A DNA stretch of 64,000 bases, from NCBI GenBank assembly GCA_949357655.1, contig CASHTG010000016.1, positions 930,001-994,000 on the forward strand. Reading direction: 5' to 3'. The notes beneath the pieces are model-generated. The model was not told where the DNA came from. It searched no databases and worked only from the letters and a program-made list of their open reading frames with translations. The stretch is from Parascedosporium putredinis. Its lineage: Eukaryota > Ascomycota > Sordariomycetes > Microascales > Microascaceae. A program made the position numbers and the translations under genes. Shown piece by piece: positions 10,863 to 24,151 of the stretch; the first letter of the stretch is position 1, and every line of letters begins with the position of its first letter.

Positions 10863-13800
10863 CGGGAAATTTTAACGATTGAGCGAGACGAGGGGTTCTT
10901 ATTTCCACCCTTCTCTCTTTTGAGTCGACCTTGTCTTCTTCGGTCGCAGACACACGAGTCACCGTGCGCTTTGCCGTCCGTCGAGTTCGGTGCGTTGATC
11001 GAAGATTCGAGTGTTGCTCGTGATGTTAATAGCCTTGCCCCGTGCCAATGCGACGGCTGGCGAAAGACGAGCTCTATCTAAGAGCTAATCGTCCTTTGCT
11101 CGTGCATTCAGCTTCGAAAGGGTTCGGGTTAAGATTCGTTTGCGTTGATATTTTCGTTTCAACGGTTTAAATCGTCGTCACCATTGGAGGTATGCCAAGC
11201 CTGAGACTACGCGCGTGGCATAAATGAGCAAGGTGAGAAATAGAGGATCGCGGTTTTTAGAAATAACCGAGTTGTTCGAGGTCGTGGGCGGCGAGGAGAA
11301 AGGGTGATGATGAGGTAGGGGACGACTGGTTTTCCTGCCACCGAGAGAGCAAGGTGGGCAGAAAAGGAGGGTGGTGAAGCGCGTCTTGAGGAGGGAGGAA
11401 TGGAGATACCACGGATCGGAAAGGGGGAAAGAAGTAAAGAGGGAAAAGAAAAAGAAAGAAAAAGGAGTGACTTGAGTGAGCAAGGGCAAGGAGAGTCCAA
11501 CGACGGTCGACTAGGAACGGTTAGAGGGATTGATTGACAAGGTTTTGAATGAGAGTAGATTTTCTGAAAAGGGGATGGAGAGTCAGGGCCCCGGTGGATA
11601 GTTGGAACCACAATGCTGGGGCGACTGGGGGTCTGGTTTGGTTTGTGTCGGTGATGGGACTTGGGGAGGGGATTGAGCACCTGGGAAAAGGGGGAGGAGG
11701 GAGGAGTCTGGCTGGTTATGGAGCTGGATTGAAATTGACAGCACAGGCGCTCTTCGGTTTAAAGCCATAGCAGGCCGATTTCCAAGCATAGGTAATATTA
11801 AAACCGGACGAGTCGCAGGGGGAAGGGTTCTTTGGAGCAAATGGCATATTAAACTACAAGTAATGGATCAAAAGAAGATGTAGCTCATGTCCTTCCTTCA
11901 GTGCCGGCTTGAGTTGCCCGGAAAACCACGCCTCGACATTATGCATCAGGGGCATGCGACTCGACGGACGGAAGGAGGAGGGAACGAGTTCACGGTGATA
12001 CTATCAGCTACCAGCGGCATGGTTGGAGAACATTTGAAGTTCCTCTGCAAGCGGACTCGTCTCATCACACACCCACACATTCCCGGGTTGCTTCCATATA
12101 TTGTGTTGCGGAAAAATGAAGAGAAAACGTGCTGACACTATTTGTACGGACAGCATAATAATTGGCCTGCCGCCATCTCTTTGGGAAAATAAGGAGAACG
12201 GGGTCCAAGAGATCAAGGGAAATGGGTCCCAAGGTTGAACTTGTTGTGACCAGCCACGCAGGGAGAGTACTTGTATCCACAAATGGAACATGGGGGAACG
12301 TGAAGGGAAACGTGAAGGGGTTGCGCGCGCATGCCGAGGAGGGAAAGAACTCAATGCTCTCAAGGCTGTTTTGTGCTTCTTTGGCTTTGGCTTTGCTTTT
12401 ACGGCAGAAGGAAGCTGTCGCAGATTAAAGTGGGAACTTGAAGAGCGGGAACAGTACCAGACACGGCCAGGAGGCTCGAAAGGGAGGATGGGGGCATTTT
12501 GCTTCCCACCACTTCAAGTATCGATGAAGCAGTGTTTTGGTACACATCCAAGCGATGCAGGTACTGAAACGCGACAGTCCGTCAAATGCACAGCAGATGC
12601 ATTCCATCTGCTTGTCTCTCAAACTGACACGCTCAGCAAAATGTGGACGAGGGGTACATGAAAATCTGGTACCTACCGTGCCCCCTTCTGCCGATGGGTA
12701 CTTGCTTTTGTACATCGATACAAGATAGGTACTCCGCAGACCCCAGGAGCGATGCCTTCCCCCAAGGATGATCTTCCAATCCAGTCACCAGTTCGAGAAG
12801 GCCGGGTCCCGCACCAGCATGAATGCGGTAGGGTTCTAGGGTGAAAAGGGACAAGAAGGCCAGCCACAGGGCCAATCTCGCTAGCCCAAAGGTGAGCAGT
12901 ACGGGGGCTCTGAGAGAACCTCGGTGGCCCAAAAGAAAGAACAAATCAAGCACCCGCACAGTGGGCTGCTCCGCTAGGCATCAAGTACCCATCTGTAGAG
13001 TCGTACTCCAGGGGACCAGTTTGATGAGACGACAATTTCCTGCGGAAAATGAAAATGGAGAACTATCAAGATTGTGATGTTCTCAATTTGAAGATGCCTT
13101 TTGTCTTCAGCGAAAATCGCCGGGTTTGGTCTCGGAGTTCTTCTGTGTCCGTCCCTGAGGCATTATCGAGGAGACAGACAAGAACTCCCAGAGGGGTGAG
13201 AAATGTCAGGCGGATGGATCAATTGGTAGCAAAATGACAGTACATCAAGTAGTTGGCTGATAGACACTACACACCACAGGCAAAAACAATTGTGGACTTT
13301 TCCTCTCCAGGCTTCGGGCTACTTGACGCACAGTCAGTGGAGTAAGAAAAGCGGAATTAGCTGCTTCCCAGCCAAACCAGGAACCAAAGTTCCAGTGCTG
13401 ATCGCCGCTTCCCAAAGTGATGTCAATAGACAATATCAACAAGAAGTCTCCTGAGCTACAGATCCATCGACATAGCCATTGATGGACGAGATAAAGACAA
13501 CACTAGATGAGCTCCAACTTGAGGCACAAGATAGGAAATAGGTATTCTTTAATGATATGTTCCCGCACAAGTACACCGAAGCCATTGATATTTGAACGAA
13601 GCAAGGAGGAATCACGTTGGCGGTATACACTGTTCGGTCATCTGTTAGCCACCCCATGTCCCTTTACTCATCCCTCCGTTTCCAGAAAGAGACGCTTTTC
13701 TCATCTACCGAAACGCCTCGCGACCCTCCCATTCTATTTTTCCCCTCGCTGTCTCGACCTCGGTAAGAGAAGACGAGGGCTTGAAAAGGCCGGTCCATTT

Positions 13801-15525
13801 ATTGGAGGCGGAAGAAGGTGTCTGGGGAAATGAAGAACAAGGGGAGGACGCAAAGAGCCATTGAGCTGCGCCGATTTCACGAAAAGCAGGGTGAGCTTGA
13901 AACCGTCAAGCCTCATAGCATCGGCGCTTGTGGCGAAGAAACGGAAAGACCACTGGCTCAACTCAAAAGGTCCGGAGTAAGACGCGAGCACTTTGATTGA
14001 GCACGGCACAACCCTGGACGACCAGCGCGGTTGGCGCCTTCCCTGCCGCCACAAGGAGAAGTTTGTCCGTCCAGTGAGACTGAGAATGTAATAATACCGT
14101 TCCGTTCCGTCAGTGGCGTAAACCTGCATCACAAAACGACCGCACCAAAATCAGAACAGCCGTTTCCATTTCGGGGTCTTCGAGATCTTTTCAGAAACGA
14201 AAGCAAGCCCTACCCTCACTCCTGGTCGCGACAAGACTGTTCACGACGGGTTGCGCGACTTTTCCTGCTTCAAAAGCTCACGCCATGAGCCAGAGCCAAC
14301 GAGAAGAGGTCGAGGGCTCGAACCTTGCAAGCAGCTGTCCAATCCGATCAGGTCATGAGGTGGGGTTTGGTGGATGACCTTCATCACCAAGCCCACGCGT
14401 ATCCCAGACGCGTACTCCCGCCGCTCATGATTAGAGGAAGCCTAGGGAGTGTTTGAGGGGGTCGAATTCTTGCTCCTTCTAGTTCGAGCTCCGGATCGTA
14501 TTTGACCCAGCTGGTGGGCCGGGCCTGCACTGGTCTCGCAGAAGAACAAAGCAATACCGCACTTGAGGAAAAGAGCACCACTGGCAGGGCAGAGAGCTGC
14601 ACACCAGTCCTTTGTCGGCCACAGTTTCTTTTCTCTCTTGTTTTTCTTCTTCTTTACTTCCTTTGTCTTTCTGCTGAGGTCCTTGTACTCATGCCAACCT
14701 CTTGCCACCATTCCATGATGAAAAGAGAAACAATAATGTCGATACGAGGCCACTAAAAATACTTTTCTGCACAGCGAACAGGACGATAAAAAGTTGACAT
14801 GACACAACATCTCTCGGGCAAGGCTGGCGGCGACAGATCAATTAAGCCACTGTCATCCCATCCCCCGCCACATCCCCAGCTCCCAAGCGGACGCTTCCAC
14901 CACTCTAGAAGGATCGGACATGCGGGAGGGAGGAAGGAAGGCACGGATCCCACAGGGCTTGGCGAGGGGTCCCTTAGCCACCTTGAACAACAGCGGAGCT
15001 GCGTTGGCGACAAACTATTCATAGTCGGTGGGGCACGCCGGGTTAGTGGCTGGGCAAGCTATCAATGTTCATGCTGGAGTTCAGTTCACTAAGCAGTTGA
15101 CTAGCAAACATCAATCGTGGTAAAAGTCGAAGGGGCTAGGTTTGGTTTGTTATTCTCCCCATTCAAAAGGTCAGAATGCATTCTCATTCACCCCCTTTGC
15201 CCCCCGGGCTGAGAGACTAGCTGTGGGTATCTGTTTGAAGCAGCGCCAGCCCGCCATCCCAGGACAATCAATCCATGGATGCTTCTCCGGGATCTGCCTT
15301 GCGGTCGATCAGCAACTCACAAGGTGGGCCAGGCCCTTGATGCGGACATTCACTTCGGAAGCCTTTTCATTCTTTTCGCCCCGCGGTGAGCTCTGTGGCC
15401 CCTATTGAAAATTTCAACCACCGACCAACGATTCTTGTCCCACATTGACAACCGAATAACTTCGATTTTTCCCTAGACGTCCAATAGCTGCACAGGAGTA
15501 TGCGTTTGGCATCCGCCTGTCACTT

Positions 15526-15547
15526 CTGCTGCTGCTGCTGCTGCTGC
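15526..15547. repeat. (CTG)n microsatellite, about 7 units
   Basis: A perfect trinucleotide run followed by a T-rich run, in the long intergenic block. Confidence 0.9.
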
Positions 15548-18500
15548 TTCCTCTTTTTTTTTTTCTTGTTCTTTCCAAGTAACGCCCCTAGATTTCCTCC
15601 CTTCATGCATTGCTTGTTCCCCATTCTCTTCCTGACGAATTTGTCTACCACTCCTGTGCCTGCATTACAGCGGATGTGGAGAAACTGGGCCGTCAGGGGC
15701 AGAGAGCGCTCCCGAATTGTGGGGACGTCAATGGCTGATCCGGCAGCCCCGGGCAGGCCTGAAAAGAGCCTAGGTAGCAGTATTGATCCAACATTGAACC
15801 TTTGTGCCTCGTACATACATACATCCATGGATCAATGGATTGATTGAACGCAGCACCGCAGGGTTGACACCCAGCAAAGGAGCGGACTAGTGCTCCCGTC
15901 GTTCGGACATGAGCCATGGGCTTGGTACAACCCATCCGGTGGAGCATTCGGCAGATGTATAGACTACCCTCGCGCATACTAAATTGGGAATGACCAGCGA
16001 GGTACATGCGACATTTTGAAGCATCGGACAATGACCTGACAGAAGAAGCTCGCAATCTCTGCGCTCCCAGAGAAGAGCCTGACGCCAGTTACCCACGCGA
16101 GGGGATTTTCCCTAAACATTTTCCCACGATAGAGAAAAGAAAAGCAAAGCCTCGGCAAAGGAGGGGGATTGTATTGTTGGGGACTGTTTTGATACAACAT
16201 CTTTCTTCTGTGCTTTCCCGCGTTTCGCGGTTGCTCCTGGCCACCTTTTTGAGTAGTTTCGGCTAAAAGCAACCTCAAGATAAGCAGGGCCGGTGTTAGG
16301 GACAGCTTCGGGCTATAAAACGACGCTCTATTGATGAGGGCAAGCCGACCACCCTCCAGTGTATGTCTCCGGACGGCCAAAGGCTCGAGTTCGAAACAAG
16401 TCCTTGGTGTGGCGGGTTGGAAGCGCCCTTTAAATGGGACATTTTCGTAACAGGTCCCCGCTCCTGGAACCTTGCGTTTGCGATCGGAATTCCCAAGAGC
16501 CCTAGGTTGAGGCCAGCTTCCGAAAGCCTTCTGTCAATGTTCCACGGCGAAATTAGTGTAGACGCTTATTTTCCGTCGTTTCGTCGCGCCTCGCTTGCTC
16601 CTCAAGGAGACCCGCCGCGGATTTCCCATCTCGGGAGCCCAGGATGGAGCTATCGGGAGAGGAATTTGAGATTATTGTTTCTCTTCCATTTTGACCGCAT
16701 CATCCTTGCCCCGCCGGGGCCGAAAGGAAAGAAAGGTTGAGGCAGCGTCCTTACATGTAGATATCAATGAATACTCGAGTGTCGCCAGTTCCACGTGGAG
16801 CCAGCCTTGACTGTGTAGCTCGGTTCATGTGGAAGCCCGTCCGCCCTGAGTAGCCACGAAAGGCAATAGCCATGGCTTTCCCTTGATCTCGCCGAAGCAT
16901 ACCGGACTCGGACAGTTCGCCTAGATCCTCCTTTTGCCATCCATTTGGGATATACTTGTCTCCTTTTAGGCCGCATCTCGGCTTGTAATGATACTCTTCG
17001 CCTCGCTCCAGAACTCTGTCATCGCTCGAGAGATGTCTAGTGGGATGCCGACCATTCGCCGGGTGCCCCTCCCATAAGCCAACACTCCATGGGTCTCAAG
17101 ACAATGGTTAGTAGCAGGCGACGACAAGCTTTCATGCAGGCCTCTCACACCCGCAACACGACGTCGAGTCCGTGGCTCCCACGAATTCAATCTCGTCATG
17201 CAGAGTCGATCCTCCACTCTACGAGGCGTCATGGTTTTCCTTAATCGGCAGGGCCTCACTGGGAAACCCCTATTATCCAGCCCCGGTGTGGCTTCTGCTC
17301 CAGCAAAGATGCCCCAGCCTGTTCGATCTCCCAATATTCGCAAGTTCCCAGTCCAAGCATGGCCCTTGTTGGTGTTGGTCCCACCACGACCTAGACCACA
17401 ATCCCTGCCACACAGACCATGTGCTGTGCTCCCTCACATTCGCACGTGCATTGTCACCACTCTAACCCCGCAGGGCAACCTTTTCTCTTTTCCAGCATTG
17501 AACGTTGTGAAAGTCAATCCGAAGGAATTCCCCAATCGGGTTGGGGAAGGAATGTCTCGAGGGGCAATCGTTCCATCTTTTGAGAAACAAGCCGTCTAGA
17601 GGTCTTGCGTCAGGAAAGGGGCGGTTTCTCCTCGCAGTTGGTTTACGCTAAGGGCGGTGAGAGTTGCTGCTCCACCTCAAAGACAGACAGACCTTCCAAG
17701 TTCAGGCCAAGACTGGACACGGCAACTCCATGACAAGAATAGGACAGTTGAAGTGAAAAGCGACAGGAAACGGGAAGCTTCTCCCCACACATTCACAAAC
17801 AGCCTCCTCTTCAGCGTCTACTTTCCCACGGGACCGGGTCGAGGGGCCGGTGGTGCGCTCGGTCGATTTGCGGTCAATTCCGCATGTGCTTGAGCCCACT
17901 ACCCAGACTCAGCGAGGCACAGGAAGCAAGACACGCCAGTTGATCTTGTTTGTGCTTCCTGAAGGAGGAGTTTGACAGTGCATGTGTCGTGGCGGGCGTT
18001 CGAGCGCACGCCGAGAGCCACCGTCCTGCAGCTAGCTCTTGGAACTGCTTTGCACGACCTAGTGCATATCCACCGTCCTCCAAAGGGGGCCAGCAGCACA
18101 TTCTCTCGATTGTGATTTTTCTCATTCCATTTGAATAGACAACAGGGCCATTGACTGAGTAACTGAACCCTATTGTTATTAGGGTCCTCTCTCTCTCAAT
18201 GGTATATCTCCAGCCGTTTTCCCAAGTACGATACGGCCTCTCAAAAATCGTGAAACGAGATCATTCGTAGGCTTCCGGAACTTACACCAGCATCGCTCCT
18301 TGCGGGCCCGCCGCGTCGCCCAGCTGCGCCCTTAGAGTAGGATGGGCAAGATGAAATTTATCGTAAAAATGGACCAACGAGCTACAACGAGCGAACGGAA
18401 GGGCTCCCTCTCCAAGAGATATGCCAGTTCGCACGAATAATTGCAGCCAGCATTTTCGGGGCTGATAGCCGAGACGACAGAGTAGAGGAGAGGTAGCTCG

Positions 18501-19500
18501 AAACCTCAGTCTGAGGCCTCTTTGCGGATTCATACCATGGTGACTGATATCAACTAAGGTGTCGATCTAGATCCTATTGATGCTGGCTCGTCAATCAGCA
18601 CAGACATTGAGTCTCGATTCTCATAAAGGGGATAGAAAGCACAACCTTGGAGTAGAACATCACCTTCCTTTTAGAGGACAGCTCACTAATAGCGGAGCTA
18701 ACAACCCCCATCATCAACCTCGTTCTTTCCTTCATAATCGTGCGGCTGGACATGCGGCGTGCCTTCCCATAGATGTGCGAGGACTAAGCGTGAAGTGAAA
18801 ATAACAAATATCGCGGGGAGACTGAGCGTTCGCACGAACCCGCCTCGGGCCCTCCTACCCATCCCCGGGTCCATCAATCTATAGATGGATGTTTCTCTCT
18901 AGTGTTTTCGGTGATGAAGCCTCCAGGACGTCGCTAGGGTTCCTCCCGGAACTATCGCGAGATTGGAGGCATTCTCTAGGCAAGGGTAGCACCCACATCT
19001 CATCTTTCACAAAGATGAGCGCTGAGACGAGACAGCTAGCCTCGGCGGTTTATCAACAAATGATGAAGTTACGCAGCTAGTAAGTCTAGCTAACTGTGTG
19101 TTTGATATGTGCCACTATGTATGCAGCTTGAACATCAATTTCCCTTCTCAGCCGACTCGAGGACTCTGGGCCTCTGAGTAGATAGGTCCTCTTGCTCGAT
19201 ATGCTGGGGTTCCTTTGATGACCTCTCTACCCTTTCTTTGCTTTCTCATCTTGGAATTGCTCAATCTGACTTCTCCCTCTAGGATATTCTAAGGATATCC
19301 CTAGCCTTGCCAGAGAAATATTGAGAAGGCTCGACCTCAAATTACACTTGTCATGAATGGGATACCTTCACCTTGAATAACCTCACTATCCAATGCTCCA
19401 CTGGTCTTAGCTATTTATCTACCTATTTCACATATTAGAGGTCTTTTGAGGGCAAACATAATCAATGTCATAATATTGAACTGCAAAATATCGATCGCTG

Positions 19501-19518
19501 CTCCAGCTCCAGCTCCAG
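19501..19518. repeat. Three copies of CTCCAG
   Basis: A perfect hexanucleotide tandem repeat about 370 bp upstream of the Stc1-like start codon. Confidence 0.8.
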
Positions 19519-19633
19519 TATCACGTATCCAGTGATTTCATTCTTTCGTGATATTTACCTCAAGACCACTAACACCTTAATCATCCTTCTTCCTAGATGG
19601 TCTATCTCCAGATCACTCTTCCTTTTCTAAGCA

Positions 19634-19643
19634 TATATAAATA
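19634..19643 (+). promoter_or_regulatory. TATA-like element upstream of the Stc1-like gene
   Basis: TATATAAATA lies about 235 bp before the ATG at 19877 in an AT-rich stretch with CT-rich flanks. That distance would suit a transcription start in the 19.67-19.75 kb CT-rich region. The assignment is by position and motif only. Confidence 0.35.
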
Positions 19644-19876
19644 GATGGCCGTTCTACTAACATCAGAACATTACTCAAAATATTTTTCTCTCTCAGATTT
19701 AGTCTCCTTATCAAAGTCGCTCTTCTCTTCTTTCCTTCTTTCCATATCCAGGAATACTACTTTCGATACAACCTCACCTAGAGTTACTACAGCAGTGGCC
19801 CAATACCCAGATCTTGCTGGGCATACTTCCCAATTCTCTATCCTTTCGAGACACAAAGCTCCCATTCCCAGACCAG

Positions 19877-21188
19877 ATGAAGCGAAGCCAAGGCCCCCAT
19901 ATCCGACCAATGGCTTTCGGGTCGGCTGAGACGCAGATGTAAGTTCTCATCCTTGAAGAGATTCCCGTGTCTTCGGAAGTACGAAGTAGCTGACGGATCA
20001 TCTATGAAGTGAAGAGATTCTGGGCGCGGAACTGTAAGGTACCATGGAGTCTGCTTCACCTCTTACTTACACTTCCGCAGGTTTAGATGCGCCATCGGGA
20101 ACGAGCTCAAGCCGCGTCGCTGCTTCTCCAACACGCAATGGCAGCTGTTCGAGCGAAAGGTCCGACGCGGGACCGGCAACCGGATCCATAACGTTAGGAT
20201 GACTTGTCGAAGCCATTCTACAGAGCCCCGTCTGGAGCGGTTGTGCGAGGGTCCTTGCCACAGAATCCTGCCGCTCACCAAGTTCAGTAAGAACACCCGT
20301 GTCATGGGAATCAACGTAAGTTCCAAACAAGGACGAAAGTCGGCTGATCGAGCGCGAGGACGGAAACCACTGACACCGGTAAATACTAGCGATGCTTCGA
20401 CTGTACAAGCTTTTATCTATCGGCTAGTGCAGGACACGATGAAGAGTTTCGGCCGCAGGAGGATGATCAGGTAGGCACCAGAATCCAGGCCCGGTGGGCC
20501 ACAGCCATTTTCGAACATGCCTGACCATGTGCATCCTAGACTCAGGTCAACTTCGCGGTCGCCGGCTCAGGCTATAGCACAACTGAGGTTGAAAGCTCCG
20601 GCAATGCCGAGACAAACTCTGTGCCGAGTCACTCATCCCTCCACATTGCACACTATGGCCCTCAGGTTGCCGAGGAGAGCAGTTTTCAAGGCCCAGATCA
20701 TGTTGCTTTCGACTCCTTCATCCCAAGGCCTCTGCCTTCCCAGGGCTGGTCTGAAGCCCGGCTTCCTCTCTCCAGTCAGAGCAGTTTAAACTTTGCGAGC
20801 TCCGATCACCAAGGCTATTCGATGAATCCCGCCGAGGATTCTACCACCAACAATGACGCCGCAAGTTCCTTCCAGCTGGGACTACCTCATGCGAGGTCTT
20901 CGATCTCGAGCGGCTTTGACACGGCTCCAGGGTCCCTCAACGTGGAAGACGCCGCTTTTGAGTTGGACAGCCAGGTATGTACTCTCCAACTTCCCATATC
21001 GTTTGTTTTTGTCCTGGGAGATGAGGCGCTAGAGATATGTATACAAGATAGCTAAGCTGAGAGATCTCCGTGCTAACCCCCTACGTGACTAACAGCATCA
21101 CGGGCAGTGGCCCCCTCTGGCCGACGAGTATGACTTCATGCTTCCTCCTCCAGAATACGCAAGTGATTCGGATTGGGAATTCCCTTGA
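19877..21188 (+). CDS. Stc1-domain protein (RNAi/heterochromatin linker family); five exons, intact
   Basis: In fission yeast Stc1 binds Argonaute and recruits the H3K9 methyltransferase complex; its fungal family is defined by an N-terminal LIM-like zinc domain. Exons: 19877-19938, 20081-20315, 20390-20470, 20540-20974, 21096-21188, giving 301 aa with no frameshift. Putative zinc ligands sit at C24 (FRCAIGNELKPR), C63 and H66 (MTCRSHS), C76 and C80 (CEGPC) and C101 and C104 (RCFDC). The family blocks LPLTKFSKNTR and MGIN are present. The remainder (about residues 127-301) is serine/acid-rich and looks disordered, ending in a tyrosine/aspartate-rich segment (DEYDFM..., DSDWEFP). Splice sites were chosen to keep the domain continuous and all are GT-AG. 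The start at 19877 is the nearest in-frame ATG; an upstream exon is not excluded. Function in this fungus is inferred from the family only. Confidence 0.85.
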
Positions 21189-22421
21189 ACTTGGCTGCCC
21201 TTCCTGGTCAACGCCATTTCCATTGACTGAAGCCGTTCTCGGTGAGAGTTAAAAAGAAAAAACGTCACGTCAACACACACTAAGTCGCTTTGCTAGCTTT
21301 TTTCCATCTTTTTACTTCCATTCCAGCTACGAAAAGGGATAATAGGTTATGGATGGACATGGGAAAGCGATGTTCCGGTTATTACTATCCCCTGGGTGGT
21401 TTAGTGACCCCCATGGAAACGCTTGGTAGTTATCTGACGTTCCTGTACTTGCCGGTAATTAGGTAGTTGAGAACGTAGACTCAGGGATAACATAGTCGTT
21501 ATACACACCTATTCCACCACCTTAAAAGATGGATCTTTGGAGACGCCGACTGGGTCGGTATCTTCTACGTGTACATTGTTAAACACTCCCGCACGATCTG
21601 TGAGACACCAAGTTTCTTGGTTCAACTTTTCTTGTTTGTATTGCGATTTTGTACAAGGTTGGCAGGTCGTAGTGAGGAGAGAGGAGAGCTTCGCCCACCC
21701 TCCTCAGCTACTACGCTGCGATCGTGACGAAAGAGATGTGTGATATGACTCTGTGTCTTTGCCCAAACACCATTTGCCGACAAAAAGGCTAGAGGAAGTG
21801 GTGAAGGGGTGTGGCCTTCCCTCCTCAAAGCATGCAAACCTATCCCGATTCGGCCCAAACTGACTTTGCGTTTTGGTAAAAGATAAAAAGGAAAAAAAAA
21901 AGAGAGAGAAAAAGACAGCAAGAAAAAAAGGAGGTGATGGGGAGAAAGAGGCGGGCCTGTTATGCTTTCGAAAATCCCAAACATTCGTACACTTTCATGT
22001 TCTCCTCTCCATTCTAGCCCCGGCCCATGGGTTCAGCCTTTGATAGCATTTCCCATCAAAATCACCCCCACTGCCTCCGCCCCTTTCTCGATCTCCCTAG
22101 AAAATGTCGGCTGGCAGCGCCGTCTGTTGTTGTTCAGAGATTCCGTGCTGTATTGCGTGTTTCAGTATCAAGTTTGGGCAAGGTAACGAACGAGGTGTGG
22201 GCGTTCCCAGCGACGGGTGACTGAGGAAACACCAATAATTGAAAAGCTAGAGAACCGATATCTTGCTCAAGATCAGTGCATAATGCAATCTTCCGTAGGC
22301 AACGCCTGGTATAGTACGCGCAACCTGCAGGAAAGACGCCCTGGGCTTCAACCGCGGATTGAATTTCGTCATCGATCCGTAATCTATCGGGTATATAATC
22401 ATGCAAGATGGAATAGAAATA
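21189..22421. other. Convergent intergenic region, no gene seen
   Basis: The 1.2 kb between the 3' ends of the Stc1-like gene and the pyruvate dehydrogenase kinase gene. It contains an A-rich run near 21888-21935. The small frames on both strands have no family resemblance. Confidence 0.5.
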
Positions 22422-24151
22422 TTATGGCAGAGGTTCGGAGGAGCTGGACAGCCTATTGAGATGTAGGTAGACATCGGTACCGTAGCTGTAATTGACACAT
22501 GTGTTAGCGCAACCGCGAAAGAGACGAGGCGAAATGTAGAATGCAATAAACCAGGTTTCGCGATCTTACCCCTCCATGCTGATGAGCTTCAAGTCACCAC
22601 CGAAATATCGGGCATATAATCGCGAGATTGGTAATCCGTAACCAAATCCGGCCATGGGCGCTTTGAAATCGCTCTTGTCGAAGTCGGGATCGAGGTTCGG
22701 TGTCTGGTTGACGGTGGTGTACGAATATCCCCAAACGAGCGGGATGGCGCTACGAGCAACACCGCCGCCCTCGTCTGAAATCTTGATCGTGATGTCTTCC
22801 TTGCCTTCTGCCACAATGACCTTGGTGACGGGAAACTCCTGCTTATCCTGTCCGTGGGTTTCGACGACGGCACGGAGGGAGTTCTTGAGGGTTTCGAAGA
22901 GCATGTGGGACAAGTGACCGGGGACGTACATGAAGTTGAGGTTGGGATTGCAGACGAGCTGGACGCGGGGGCCTCGAAGAGCCCGTAGTGGTCCTCGCAG
23001 ACGAAGCGGGCATTCTCGATGGCCTCCTGGGCGAGCTCGTGAACGTTGGTCTTGGTACAGATGATGCCGACGTAGGTGGGGTCCCGGTAGTGGCTTTGTG
23101 AGGTAAGTGCGATATGCTGGCCGATGAGCATTCGTATGCCGATACGAGACATGTAGAACCGATCTAAGAAGGCGTGGATGGTGTTGTCGATCTGGAGACG
23201 TTGCTTCTTACGTTTGTACTCGACTATGCCCTGCGCCATGGTCGTGACGACGCCGTCGTGCCGCCTCTTGATCTTGTTCAGACACTCACCAAACTTGAGA
23301 TTATACATGTGAAGCTCCGGTGGCCAGCTGCCACCAGTGTCGTCGACAGCGGCGAAATACCTCCTGGCGGAGTGGTATTTTCTTGACCACCCGTTGCCGT
23401 TTCCATTCCCAGTTCCAAATGCATTGCTGTTCTGGCGTTGACTGGGCCAGTTCATATATTCACCTTCTTGTAAACTAGGATTGGGGGTGGCCTCTGGTAG
23501 CCACTTGCTCTTGCCGTGTTTCGCCGGTTTCATGAGTCTTTCTCTCGTCTCGCTGTCAAGCCGTGGGCGCGGTAATTCTGTGATTTCCTAGAGATTGCTT
23601 TCTGTTAGGAGGCCATCGGGAAGCAATTTGGTTTCAAGGTGACGAGGAGGACAGGAGCGCATGCCCATCTGTCTTGACCTCGCGAAAGTTCGACAAACCT
23701 CAAAAGACTGGGCGTACCAGTCCTGGACTCTCCTGATGGAGGGCATTTCGCCCAGGCCATCGGGTAGGTTATCCAGCTCCTGGACTCTGTGGGCAAGTCG
23801 AATGGGAAGCTCTTCAGAGAGAAACTGCGATGCTCGAAAGAGGGTACCTGTGAGTGAGTAGAGGTGGCGTCAGTAAGCAAGACTCGATCGGAAATGTGCA
23901 CAGCACGTGGGCGCACACAGAGGCGTGAGCGCCATCGCCGAGGCCGTCACACTGAAAGCCCCGCCCCAGATGACAAGCCGAACACCTCGACCGCAACAGG
24001 GAATAAAGTCAAGGGATCACGGTTGGGGATACTCACCGACGGAGGGGTCTTTGCCAAACTGCACCATCTGGCGTAAGCTCACGCCCGTGGCGGGGAAGCT
24101 TGCATAGTGCTTGATGGTTTCCATCAGCCGCTCAGTCTTTTTCCACGACAT
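22422..24151 (-). CDS. Pyruvate dehydrogenase kinase-type mitochondrial kinase; one frameshift
   Basis: Phosphorylates and inhibits the E1 subunit of a mitochondrial 2-oxo acid dehydrogenase, most likely pyruvate dehydrogenase; a branched-chain substrate is possible. Exons on the minus strand: 24151-24037, 23847-23699, 23587-22570, 22485-22422; 448 aa. The N-terminus MSWKKTERLMETIKHYAS and the segment GVSLRQMVQFGKDPS fit the four-helix domain. The GHKL ATPase part shows the N-box (HMLFETLKNSLRAVVE), G1 box (SDEGGGVARSAIPLVWGYSYTT region) and G2 box (GFGYGLPISRLYARYFGGDL), ending YGTDVYLHLNRL. One base is missing in the run 22967-22971, between HYGLFEAP and RVQLVCNPNLNFMYVPGHLS; adding one C gives 449 codons. 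Without the fix the ATP-binding domain is lost. No clear cleavable targeting peptide is visible, which is usual for fungal members. Confidence 0.92.
22967..22971 (-). other. Frameshift site in the pyruvate dehydrogenase kinase gene
   Basis: C5 in the coding strand; C6 restores EAPRVQLVCNPNLNF. Confidence 0.85.

Larger units (their letters stand above)
10863..19876. other. 9 kb block without a recognised gene, upstream of the kinase and of the Stc1-like gene
   Basis: I examined open frames on both strands, allowing for missing C/G bases, and found no protein family. The block is flanked by the 5' ends of two divergent genes, the kinase (start 10862, leftward) and the Stc1-like gene (start 19877, rightward), so it must hold both promoters. 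It contains a CTG repeat (15526-15547), a CTCCAG repeat (19501-19518) and an AT-rich last kilobase with a TATA-like element. Unknown non-coding RNAs cannot be excluded. Confidence 0.4.

Noticed and set aside
14300..14335. tRNA B-box-like GGTTCGAGCCC on the minus strand
   Set aside because: No pairing acceptor stem or anticodon arm at the right distance; the T stem is imperfect.
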